The notes below the pieces were generated by a model. That model was not told where the DNA came from. It worked only from the letters and a program-made list of their open reading frames with translations, and did not search any database. A stretch of DNA of 5,903 bases from assembly GCA_029940125.1 (NCBI GenBank), contig JAOZRP010000168.1, positions 1 to 5,903 of the forward strand. Direction: 5' to 3'. The DNA comes from a bacterium. GTDB taxonomy: Bacteria; Desulfobacterota; Anaeroferrophillalia; Anaeroferrophillales; Anaeroferrophillaceae. Positions 1-5,903 of the stretch are shown one piece after another (position 1 is the first letter of the stretch; each line of letters begins with the position of its first letter). The position numbers were made by a program, and so were the translations under genes.

Positions 1-49
1 ACCGGTTGCCGACTTTAAAACAGCGAAAAAGCGTGCCGGACACTACTGT

Positions 50-110
50 TAATTTATAATAAATTTTATCTGGTAATCGTCGAAAAGGTAAAAGTATATA
101 TTTTGCTTAT
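50..110 (+). promoter_or_regulatory. AT-rich possible promoter region upstream of glmU
   Basis: This AT-rich stretch stands out from the GC-rich genes around it. It contains a perfect -10 hexamer, TATAAT at 55-60, and a second -10-like TATATT at 97-102. Neither has a recognisable -35 box at 16-18 bases. It is a plausible place for the glmU-glmS promoter because the next 60 bases lead directly into glmU. The actual start could also lie upstream of the window, so the assignment is weak. Confidence 0.25.
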
Positions 111-111
111 G

Positions 112-133
112 CAGCCGGTGTTTTCCCCGGTTG
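112..133 (+). promoter_or_regulatory. Short hairpin in the glmU leader
   Basis: Bases 112-118 (CAGCCGG) can pair with 127-133 (CCGGTTG). This gives seven pairs, one of them G-U in RNA, closing an 8-base loop. No T run follows, so it is not an intrinsic terminator. It ends 25 bases before the glmU Shine-Dalgarno site and could affect mRNA stability or bind a regulator. It could also be chance, since CCGG is common in this GC-rich DNA. Confidence 0.3.
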
Positions 134-158
134 ACGAGTAGCAGGCTAATAGAATCTT

Positions 159-163
159 GGAGG
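159..163 (+). promoter_or_regulatory. glmU ribosome binding site that decides the start
   Basis: GGAGG, five bases before ATG 169, is a near-perfect Shine-Dalgarno sequence. A possible in-frame TTG start at 157 overlaps this site and has no ribosome binding site of its own. The start at 169 is therefore preferred. Confidence 0.85.
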
Positions 164-168
164 TTTTC

Positions 169-1560
169 ATGGATCAAGTGGCGGCGATGGTTCTGGCGGC
201 GGGCAAAGGCACCCGGATGAAGTCGGCATTGACAAAGATGCTGCATCCTCTCTTGGGTCTTCCTCTGCTCAGCTATCCTTTGCGGACCCTGCGGGAACTG
301 AATATTGACCGGCAGGTGGTTGTCATTGGCAGCGGCGGCCAGGAAATCATGGATTTTTTCAATGACTGGCCCGGGCTGAGTTTTGCCTGGCAGCGGGAAC
401 AAAAAGGCACGGCGGACGCGGCGGCAGCCGCTTTGACCGGGCTTGAAGGTTTTTCCGGGAACGTTCTTATTGTCTGTGGAGACGTTCCCCTGTTGCGGGC
501 AAAAACCCTTGAAGAATTGGTGACCAGGCACCAGCAGAGTCGGTCGGTGGTCAGTGTCCTGAGCGCGGTTCTGCCGGACGGGGAAGCCTACGGACGGCTG
601 GTGCTTGATGCGGCCGGCAACCTGGAAAAAATAGTCGAGGCGCGTGATGCTTCCCCAGCGGAGCTGGATATCCGCCGGATAAATTCGGGAATTTATTGCG
701 TTGATGCCGATTTTCTCCGCCAGGCCCTGGCGGGAATTGACTGCGACAACGCTCAGGGTGAATATTACTTGACCGACATGGTTGCGGAAGCGTACCAGTC
801 AAACCGGAAGGTGATTTTTTTCGACGTGGCCGATCCGGATGAGATCATGGGGATTAACGACCGGGAGCAGCTCAGCCGGGCCGAGGTCTTGCTGGCTGAC
901 CGGATCCGGAAGCAATGGCAGGCAGCCGGGGTGACGATCAGGTTCCCGGACCTGGTTGACATCGAACCGGAAGTGACCATCGGCATGGACACGACCATTG
1001 AAAAAGGGGTTTCCCTGAAGGGGAAAACGGTTGTTGGCTCCGGTTGTCACCTTGGCGAAGGCGCAATTCTGCAGGATGTACAGCTGGGCGACGGGGTAGA
1101 CGTTCTTCCCTACTCGGTGCTGGAGCAGGCGAAGGTTGAAGCCGGGGCCCAGATTGGTCCCTTTGCCCGCCTGCGGCCGGGAACCATCCTGCATGAAAAG
1201 GTCAAAATCGGCAATTTTGTCGAGGTGAAAAAAGCCGAAATCGGCAACGGCAGCAAGGCGTCTCATCTTTCCTATATTGGCGACGCGACGGTTGGCAGCG
1301 GCGTCAATATCGGTGCTGGGACGATTACCTGCAATTATGACGGCTTCAAAAAATACCAGACCATTATTGAAGACGGGGTTTTTGTCGGCAGCGACAGCCA
1401 GTTTGTGGCCCCGGTTCATATCGGGAAGAACGCCCTGGTTGGCGCCGGCAGTACGGTAACCAAGGACGTGCCGGAAAATGCCGTGGTAACCTCCAGGAGT
1501 CGGCAGACCATTTACCCCAATCGGGGGATGGCTTCGAGGGCCGGGAAAGGGAAGGAATAG
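169..1560 (+). CDS. glmU: Bifunctional GlmU: GlcN-1-P acetyltransferase / GlcNAc-1-P uridylyltransferase
   Basis: GlmU makes UDP-GlcNAc in the cytoplasm in two steps. The C-terminal domain acetylates glucosamine-1-P with acetyl-CoA, and the N-terminal domain transfers UMP from UTP. The product is 463 residues, close to the 456 of E. coli GlmU. The N-terminal pyrophosphorylase domain (about 1-230) shows the nucleotide-binding signature LAAGKGTRM at 9-17 with Lys23, the metal-site motif GDVPLL at 104-109 (Asp105), and NAQGEYYLTD at 194-203. The left-handed beta-helix (about 255-450) has hexapeptide repeats and carries RLRPG at 334-338, the SKASHLSYIG segment with the likely catalytic His366, GAGTITCNYDG at 382-392, and VGSDSQFVAP at 406-415. 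No key residue is missing. It is the first gene of a pair with glmS, three bases downstream. Function is assigned from strong motif agreement with the family; only the promoter position is uncertain. Confidence 0.98.
   Translation: MDQVAAMVLAAGKGTRMKSALTKMLHPLLGLPLLSYPLRTLRELNIDRQVVVIGSGGQEIMDFFNDWPGLSFAWQREQKGTADAAAAALTGLEGFSGNVLIVCGDVPLLRAKTLEELVTRHQQSRSVVSVLSAVLPDGEAYGRLVLDAAGNLEKIVEARDASPAELDIRRINSGIYCVDADFLRQALAGIDCDNAQGEYYLTDMVAEAYQSNRKVIFFDVADPDEIMGINDREQLSRAEVLLADRIRKQWQAAGVTIRFPDLVDIEPEVTIGMDTTIEKGVSLKGKTVVGSGCHLGEGAILQDVQLGDGVDVLPYSVLEQAKVEAGAQIGPFARLRPGTILHEKVKIGNFVEVKKAEIGNGSKASHLSYIGDATVGSGVNIGAGTITCNYDGFKKYQTIIEDGVFVGSDSQFVAPVHIGKNALVGAGSTVTKDVPENAVVTSRSRQTIYPNRGMASRAGKGKE
1552..1556 (+). 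promoter_or_regulatory. glmS Shine-Dalgarno inside the glmU 3' end
   Basis: AAGGA ends seven bases before the glmS ATG at 1564 and lies in the last codons of glmU. Ribosomes finishing glmU would be placed to re-initiate on glmS, so translational coupling is likely. That is inference from the spacing. Confidence 0.7.
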
Positions 1561-1563
1561 GAT

Positions 1564-3402
1564 ATGTGTGGAATCGTTGGTTACATGGGGCCCCAGGATG
1601 GGGTGCCGGTGGTGATGGATGGACTCCAGAAACTGGAATACCGGGGCTATGATTCGGCCGGGGTGGCAACCTTCCAGGACGGGCGGATAACCATCAACCG
1701 CAGTGTCGGCAAACTGCGGGAGCTGGAGAAAAAGCTTTTTGCTTCCGAACTTTCCGGTTCTCCCGCCATTGGCCATACCCGCTGGGCCACCCACGGTCGG
1801 CCGACGGAACCCAATGCCCATCCCCATGTCTATGAAGGCGTGGTGGTGGTTCATAACGGCATCGTGGAAAACTATATTGCCCTGCGCGAAGAACTGGCGG
1901 CGGCGGGGCACCGCTTTTCCTCGGAGACCGACACCGAAATCATCAGCCACCTGATTGCCCGGGAACTGGCCCGGGGACTGGACTTTTGCCAGGCCGTCCG
2001 GGCGGCATTGAATCAGGTCCGGGGCGCGTTCGCCCTGGGAATCATGTACGAACAGGAGCCGGAGATGCTGATTGCGGCGCGGAAGGGCAGCCCCCTGGTG
2101 GTAGCCCACGGGTCGCAGCAAGGGGAGTATTACATTGCCTCCGACATCCCGGCGCTCCTGGCCTATTCCCGGGAGGTTATTTTCCTGGACGACGATGAAA
2201 TGGCGGTCTGCAGTCCGGCCGGCATGACGATCATGACGGTGGCGGACGGCCGGGAACAGCAGAAGGAAGTCCACCAGATTGCCTGGGACCCGATCATGGC
2301 CGAAAAAGGCGGCTACAAGCATTTCATGCTGAAAGAGATCTTTGAGCAGCCCCAGGCGGTCAGCAACACCCTGCTGGGTAGAATCTCCGAGGATCGCCGG
2401 AAAACTGATCTGCAGGAGACCGGATTCACGCCGGCCGACTGGAGGGCGGTGAAAAAAATCATGATTCTGGCCTGCGGGACTTCCTGGCATGCCGGCCTGG
2501 TGGGGAAGTTCTGGCTGGAGCGACTGGCCAGGATTCCGACCGAAATCGACATCGCTTCCGAGTTCAGGTATCGGGACCCGCTGGTTGAAGAGGGAACCCT
2601 GCTGATAGGGATTTCCCAGTCGGGTGAAACGGCCGATACCCTGGCAGCCCTGCGGGAGGGCAAGGACAAGGGAGCGAAAATTCTCTCCATCTGCAACGTT
2701 ATGGGCAGCAGCATTTCACGCCAGTCCGACGGGGTGATGTATACCTATGCCGGACCGGAAATCGGCGTCGCTTCCACCAAGGCCTTTACAACCCAGTTGG
2801 CCTGTCTGATGCTCTTGGCTTTGGATATGGCGGCGGCCAGAAAAACTATGGATGACGAAGAAATTGCTGAAAATGTTGAGGCTTTGCTGAAACTGCCGGC
2901 GCTGCTGGAAAAATCACTGATCTTGGCACCCCGTTTGGAACAGATTGCCAGGACCTATCACCATGCTTCCGACTACCTGTTCCTGGCCCGGGGATTGAAC
3001 TATCCCATTGCCTTGGAAGGGGCGCTGAAATTGAAGGAGATTTCCTATATTCACGCCGAAGGCTATCCGGCCGGGGAAATGAAGCACGGCCCCATTGCCC
3101 TTATTGATGAAAATATGCCGGTGGTGATCCTGGCGCCCCATGATCATCATTATGAAAAGGTGGTCAGCAACCTGCAGGAAGTGGTTGCCCGGGACGGGCG
3201 GGTCATCGCTTTTACCGCTTCCACCGACAAACGTCTTGCCGATCTCAGTCATGAAGTTGTCAAAATTGAAGAACCGGGAGAAATCTTGAATCCGCTGGTC
3301 TATGTTATCCCGCTGCAGCTTTTGGCTTATTACACCGCTGTTTTCAAAGGAACGGACGTGGATCAGCCCCGCAATCTGGCCAAAAGTGTCACGGTTGAAT
3401 AA
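1564..3402 (+). CDS. glmS: Glutamine--fructose-6-phosphate aminotransferase (isomerising), GlmS
   Basis: GlmS converts fructose-6-P and glutamine to glucosamine-6-P and glutamate in the cytoplasm, the committed step to UDP-GlcNAc. The 612 residues match the usual length (609 in E. coli). The N-terminal class II glutamine amidotransferase domain (about 2-240) begins MCGIVGY, so Cys2 becomes the N-terminal nucleophile after Met removal. It also shows GHTRWATHG at 70-78, HNGIVENY at 97-104 and ETDTEI at 121-126. Two SIS isomerase domains follow. The first has CGTSWHAG at 304-311, SQSGETADT at 351-359 and GVASTKAFTTQ at 401-411. The second has the segment around 482-511 with Glu492 and His508, matching E. 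coli Glu488 and His504. The C-terminal tail DVDQPRNLAKSVTVE (598-612) supplies the conserved Lys607. The three-base gap after glmU leaves no room for a glmS ribozyme directly upstream. No terminator is visible after the stop. Confidence 0.98.
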   Translation: MCGIVGYMGPQDGVPVVMDGLQKLEYRGYDSAGVATFQDGRITINRSVGKLRELEKKLFASELSGSPAIGHTRWATHGRPTEPNAHPHVYEGVVVVHNGIVENYIALREELAAAGHRFSSETDTEIISHLIARELARGLDFCQAVRAALNQVRGAFALGIMYEQEPEMLIAARKGSPLVVAHGSQQGEYYIASDIPALLAYSREVIFLDDDEMAVCSPAGMTIMTVADGREQQKEVHQIAWDPIMAEKGGYKHFMLKEIFEQPQAVSNTLLGRISEDRRKTDLQETGFTPADWRAVKKIMILACGTSWHAGLVGKFWLERLARIPTEIDIASEFRYRDPLVEEGTLLIGISQSGETADTLAALREGKDKGAKILSICNVMGSSISRQSDGVMYTYAGPEIGVASTKAFTTQLACLMLLALDMAAARKTMDDEEIAENVEALLKLPALLEKSLILAPRLEQIARTYHHASDYLFLARGLNYPIALEGALKLKEISYIHAEGYPAGEMKHGPIALIDENMPVVILAPHDHHYEKVVSNLQEVVARDGRVIAFTASTDKRLADLSHEVVKIEEPGEILNPLVYVIPLQLLAYYTAVFKGTDVDQPRNLAKSVTVE

Positions 3403-3441
3403 AGTCGTTGTCTCATTTCCGGATAAAAACCCAATTAAAAC

Positions 3442-3470
3442 TTGACTTGATACGGTCAGGGGATTATTTT
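3442..3470 (+). promoter_or_regulatory. Sigma70-type promoter for the CBS-domain gene
   Basis: TTGACT (3442-3447, five of six matches to the -35 consensus) is followed after 17 bases by TATTTT (3465-3470, four of six matches to the -10 consensus). It lies in an AT-rich gap after glmS. Transcription would start near 3477, giving a leader of about 53 bases. That leader contains a small stem, CTGCC at 3481-3485 with GGCAG at 3495-3499. The site suggests that the CBS gene can be transcribed independently of glmU-glmS. Confidence 0.6.
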
Positions 3471-3529
3471 TAGTGGGTAACTGCCATTAGGGACGGCAGC
3501 AAGGTTGAAATCAGAGCGGGAGTGAGACC

Positions 3530-3964
3530 ATGGCAAAAGTGGCTGATGTACTCAAGGAAAAAGGAAAGAAAGTTTTTACCGTTGATCGGAATACCACCGT
3601 ACTGGAAGCCATCAAAAAAATGTCTGACAATAATGTTAGCGGTTTGGTGGTTATGGATGGTCGGGAAATAGCTGGTATCATTACCGAACGCGATTATTTG
3701 CGCAAAGTAATCCTGCAGGGCAAGGCCTCCAACACCACCATGGTGGAAGAAATTATGACCGATAAAGTTATCTGTGCCACCCCTGACCTGTCGGTAGAAG
3801 AATGCATGGGCATGATGGTGGAGAAATCCTGCCGCCATCTTCCGGTGATGGATGATGGCTCCCTGGTCGGGGTTATTTCCATCCTTGATTTGACCCGACA
3901 GCTGACCAAGGAGCAGAAAACGACGATCAAATACCTGCAGGATTATATCCATGGGAGATGTTGA
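3530..3964 (+). CDS. Stand-alone tandem CBS-domain protein (CBSX3-like)
   Basis: This is a 144-residue soluble protein made almost entirely of two CBS domains (about 11-65 and 74-127), which normally form one Bateman module. Each domain ends in the hydrophobic-Thr/Ser-x-x-Asp signature for binding an adenine nucleotide's ribose and phosphates: GIITERD at 49-55 (Thr52, Asp55) and GVISILD at 114-120 (Ser117, Asp120). Both sites therefore look intact. The RDYLRKVILQGK segment (54-65) resembles bacterial and plant CBSX3-type proteins. There is no signal peptide, membrane helix or catalytic domain. The start is supported by GGGAG at 3518-3522, seven bases before the ATG. The gene has its own promoter and is followed by a likely terminator. 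It lies upstream of a CLC gene that also carries CBS domains, so a shared energy-sensing or adenylate-sensing role is possible but unproven. Ligand and partner cannot be read from sequence. Confidence 0.92.
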   Translation: MAKVADVLKEKGKKVFTVDRNTTVLEAIKKMSDNNVSGLVVMDGREIAGIITERDYLRKVILQGKASNTTMVEEIMTDKVICATPDLSVEECMGMMVEKSCRHLPVMDDGSLVGVISILDLTRQLTKEQKTTIKYLQDYIHGRC

Positions 3965-4020
3965 TGTGCCGACGGCTTTAGTGTGAGTTTTCATTTTTCG
4001 CCGCGCATATATAAACAGTC

Positions 4021-4084
4021 ACCGTATTTCAGACAGAAAAGCATCCACCTGTCAGAAATACGGTTTTCTGTCTTCTTTCCTTTT
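4021..4084 (+). terminator. Probable intrinsic terminator after the CBS gene
   Basis: Bases 4021-4036 pair with 4049-4064 in 15 of 16 positions (one A-A mismatch at 4031/4054), closing a 12-base loop. The right arm runs into TTTT at 4064-4067 and a pyrimidine-rich stretch to 4084. It begins 56 bases after the CBS stop codon. The T run is interrupted by C and G, so termination may be incomplete. The same bases can form other pairings, described as a finding. It is the strongest inverted repeat I noticed in the window. Confidence 0.6.
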
Positions 4085-4086
4085 GA

Positions 4087-4116
4087 TTGACAGGAACGGT
4101 TTTTTCTGCCTAGTTC
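4087..4116 (+). promoter_or_regulatory. Candidate clc promoter with a strong -35 and poor -10
   Basis: TTGACA at 4087-4092 is a perfect -35 hexamer in the gap before clc. At the expected distance only TAGTTC (4111-4116, 18-base spacer) is present, a poor -10. If real, it would need an activator or another sigma factor. A chance match is possible. Confidence 0.25.
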
Positions 4117-4180
4117 TGCTGCGGTTTTGCGACGTTTTTTCAAGTAATATTTATCCCATTTTACAGGTTGTTTTTCCCTT

Positions 4181-5903
4181 ATGCCTTTATCGCCTTTCAT
4201 TCTCCGTTTCCAGAATGCCATCGTCCGGCTGAAACGGCGGCTTTCCATTTCCGAGAACTATTTTTTCATTTTTCTCGCCGTCATCATCGGTTTGCTGAGC
4301 GGCCTTGGGAATTTGGGCTTGCGGAAGAGCATCGAACTTTGTCATGAATATATTTTCATGACCGGCTACGAATTCCTGCATATCGGCGACGGTGGCTTCC
4401 ATCGTTTTCTGCTGCCCTTGCTGCCCATGATCGGCGGTGCTTTGATTGTTCCTTTGGAAATGATGTTTCCCGGCCAGGCTTCCGGTTATGGCCTGCCCAA
4501 TTTCCTTAAAACCATCAACCTGGGCAGCGGCGTCCTGAAAAAGCGGGGCGTTTTGATTAAAATGATTGCCCCGGCCATTACCATCGGCACCGGCGGGTCG
4601 GCCGGGCAGGAAGGTCCCATTGCCGTAATCGGCGGCACGCTGGGATATATCGTCGGCCAGCTTTTCTCCTTCGGAGCCAAGCGGATAAAACTGCTGATTG
4701 CCTGCGGGGTGGCCGGCGGCATTGCCGCCACCTTCAATGCCCCGATTACCGGCGTCTTTTTTGCCCTGGAAATTATTTTGATGGGCGAAATGGACCTGGC
4801 GGTTTTTGCCCCGATTGTTATCTCTTCGGCCACGGCGGTGGTTTTCACCCGCCTGGTTTACAGCAAGGCCGCTTTCTTTTCGGTGCCGGCATTCACGTTG
4901 AGCAGCAACTGGGAATTGTTGATGTATGTGGTGATGGGGATTATTATCGGTGTTCTGGCCGTGCTCTTCATCCGCTTTTTCTACTGGGTCCAGGATTTTT
5001 TTCGGGATCTTTCCGTACCTTTCTGGCTGAAACCAATCATGGGTGGCTTTTTGATCGGGGTTATTGGCCTGGCGTTTCCCAAGGTCATGGGCGACGTCTA
5101 CCCCTACATGGGTGAGGTGCTGCGGCAGCCGACGGTCTGGTATGTCGTCCTGCCGCTGATTTTCATGAAAATGCTGGCAACTTCGATTACTATGGGTTCC
5201 GGGGGTGCCGGCGGTCTGTTTGCCCCGATTCTTTTCATCGGCACCATGATCGGCGAAACCTGCGGCGGTCTCAGTCACCTGTTCCTTCCCGGGGTGGTCA
5301 GCAACTATGACGGCTACGCGATTGTGGCCATGGGAGCCTTTTTGTCTGCCGTTACCCACGCTCCCATGACCTCGATCTTTCTGGCCTATGAGTTGACCGG
5401 GGCCTATCAGATTATTCTGCCGGCCATGTTTGCCACGGTTATCGGGACGCTTATTGCCCGCAGCCTGGAACAGGAAGGCATCGATACCTACGGCCTGGCT
5501 CGGGAAGGCATCCACCTGGAAGGCGGCCGGGAAGTAAACGTTTTGCGTTCCATCCTGGTTGGTGATGTCATGGAGGCCGGGCCGGTGGAAACCATTCCCG
5601 AGGACATGAAACTGAAGACTATTCTCCAGTTCCTGCCCCGGTCCCGCCGTACCACGTTCCCCGTGGTTGACCGGGATGGTTTGTTAAGCGGCATCCTGAG
5701 CCTGCAGGATCTCCGGGAACTGGTGTATGAGCAGGGACTGGAAGAATTGATCGTCGCCAAGGAACTGGCGGTCAGTCGGGTGATAACGGTTACCGCCGAT
5801 GACAATCTTGACGACGCCCTGAAAAAGATCGGCTATCGCAATATTGACGACTTGCCGGTGGTTGACAAGGACAATCCCCGTCGGATTGTCGGCATGATTT
5901 CCC
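4181..5903 (+). CDS. CLC-family chloride channel/transporter with C-terminal CBS domains (3' end cut by window)
   Basis: This is an inner-membrane protein of the CLC superfamily, moving Cl- (or a related anion) as a channel or anion/H+ exchanger. The window holds 574 codons with no stop. ATG 4181 is chosen because TAA at 4145 closes the frame and no other start codon lies between. Only a weak AGG at 4165-4167, 13 bases upstream, could serve as SD. A basic N-terminus (to about 25) precedes the membrane domain (about 27-430). CLC signatures are GYGLP at 102-106 (the GSGIP region), GQEGP at 142-146 with the external gating Glu144, FNAPITG at 185-191 and GGLFAP at 344-349. The first CBS domain spans about 457-516 and ends GILSLQD with Ser507 and Asp510. 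A second begins near 527 and is cut at its GMIS motif. Compared with E. coli ClcA, the internal proton Glu203 position is Ile198, and Ser107 aligns with Tyr103. The family call is very firm; transport mode and selectivity are not. Confidence 0.96.
   Translation, partial: MPLSPFILRFQNAIVRLKRRLSISENYFFIFLAVIIGLLSGLGNLGLRKSIELCHEYIFMTGYEFLHIGDGGFHRFLLPLLPMIGGALIVPLEMMFPGQASGYGLPNFLKTINLGSGVLKKRGVLIKMIAPAITIGTGGSAGQEGPIAVIGGTLGYIVGQLFSFGAKRIKLLIACGVAGGIAATFNAPITGVFFALEIILMGEMDLAVFAPIVISSATAVVFTRLVYSKAAFFSVPAFTLSSNWELLMYVVMGIIIGVLAVLFIRFFYWVQDFFRDLSVPFWLKPIMGGFLIGVIGLAFPKVMGDVYPYMGEVLRQPTVWYVVLPLIFMKMLATSITMGSGGAGGLFAPILFIGTMIGETCGGLSHLFLPGVVSNYDGYAIVAMGAFLSAVTHAPMTSIFLAYELTGAYQIILPAMFATVIGTLIARSLEQEGIDTYGLAREGIHLEGGREVNVLRSILVGDVMEAGPVETIPEDMKLKTILQFLPRSRRTTFPVVDRDGLLSGILSLQDLRELVYEQGLEELIVAKELAVSRVITVTADDNLDDALKKIGYRNIDDLPVVDKDNPRRIVGMIS
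5549..5903 (+). other. Cytoplasmic CBS-pair (Bateman) region of the CLC protein, second domain incomplete
   Basis: The region covers residues 457 onward of the CLC protein. The first CBS repeat opens VGDVMEAG and reads through FPVVDRDG (493-500) to GILSLQDL (504-511). The second runs from about 527, through LPVVDKD (558-564), to GMIS at the window edge. CBS pairs in CLC proteins bind adenine nucleotides or support dimer assembly and gating. The visible Ser507/Asp510 pair fits a nucleotide site in the first repeat. The equivalent Asp in the second lies beyond the window. Confidence 0.85.

Noticed and set aside
2..52. Possible tail of an upstream gene (frame ending TAA at 50-52)
   Set aside because: The 16 residues read like plausible protein (PVADFKTAKKRAGHYC), but the next frame is also open to a TAA at 57-59. 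Neither is recognisable, and the stretch is too short to support a call.
157..168. Alternative glmU start at TTG 157
   Set aside because: The TTG overlaps the GGAGG Shine-Dalgarno site that serves ATG 169 and has no SD of its own. The first residues from 169 also fit the GlmU N-terminus.
799..2490. Open 563-codon frame on the - strand across glmU and glmS
   Set aside because: It lies fully antisense to two well-recognised genes and crosses their junction. Its translation is rich in His, Gly, Arg and Gln with no recognisable domain. It is a by-product of GC-rich codon use on the + strand.
4008..4015. TATATA/TATAAA as a -10 box upstream of the terminator hairpin
   Set aside because: No -35-like hexamer lies 16-18 bases upstream, and a transcript from here would enter the terminator-like hairpin at once. 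It would matter only if the hairpin acts as an attenuator.
3965..4180. Fluoride (crcB-type) riboswitch before the CLC gene
   Set aside because: These riboswitches often precede CLC-F genes, so I looked for the conserved core and did not see it. The protein also has GQEGP rather than the fluoride-clade GREGT motif.
3991..4248. 85-codon - strand frame covering the gap before clc
   Set aside because: It overlaps the hairpin and the clc start. Its Lys/Arg-rich translation matches nothing I recognise, and the pyrimidine-rich + strand explains the composition.
4187..5515. Open 442-codon frame on the - strand opposite clc
   Set aside because: It mirrors the CLC membrane domain, and its translation is a low-complexity hydrophilic string rich in His, Asn, Gln and Gly, typical of the antisense of hydrophobic codons. 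No family features are visible.

Overview
The window comes from a bacterial chromosome of moderately high GC. It carries four genes, all on the + strand: glmU, glmS, a small two-CBS-domain protein gene, and a CLC-family chloride channel/transporter gene that runs off the right edge. The organism cannot be fixed from this sequence. The tight glmU-glmS pair, the CBSX3-like small CBS protein and the CBS-tailed CLC would fit a Desulfobacterota (deltaproteobacterial) genome, but this is inference held with low confidence. I see no mobile element, CRISPR array, tRNA, rRNA or sign of recent transfer.

Layout. Positions 1-168 are a leader with no supportable gene: an AT-rich stretch with -10-like sequences, a hairpin at 112-133, and a strong Shine-Dalgarno (SD) site that fixes the glmU start at 169. 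glmU (169-1560) and glmS (1564-3402) are separated by 3 bases, and the glmS SD lies inside the last codons of glmU, so they form a translationally linked pair. Together they make UDP-GlcNAc: GlmS produces glucosamine-6-P, a phosphoglucosamine mutase encoded elsewhere isomerises it, and GlmU acetylates and uridylates it. The product feeds peptidoglycan and lipopolysaccharide.

Positions 3403-3529 hold a good sigma70-type promoter (TTGACT, 17-base spacer, TATTTT) and a short leader for the CBS-domain gene (3530-3964). Positions 3965-4180 hold a long imperfect hairpin followed by T-rich sequence, which probably terminates the CBS gene. Its arms can also pair with flanking sequence in two other ways, which makes it a possible regulatory leader for the next gene.

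The clc gene (4181 to beyond 5903) encodes a complete CLC membrane domain followed by one full CBS domain and the start of a second. Its anion-path residues differ from E. coli ClcA at several functional positions, including Ile where ClcA has the internal proton glutamate. That is the most interesting observation here. I found no convincing unknown multi-gene system; the best candidates for novelty are the CLC residue set, the adjacent stand-alone CBS protein, and the leader between them.
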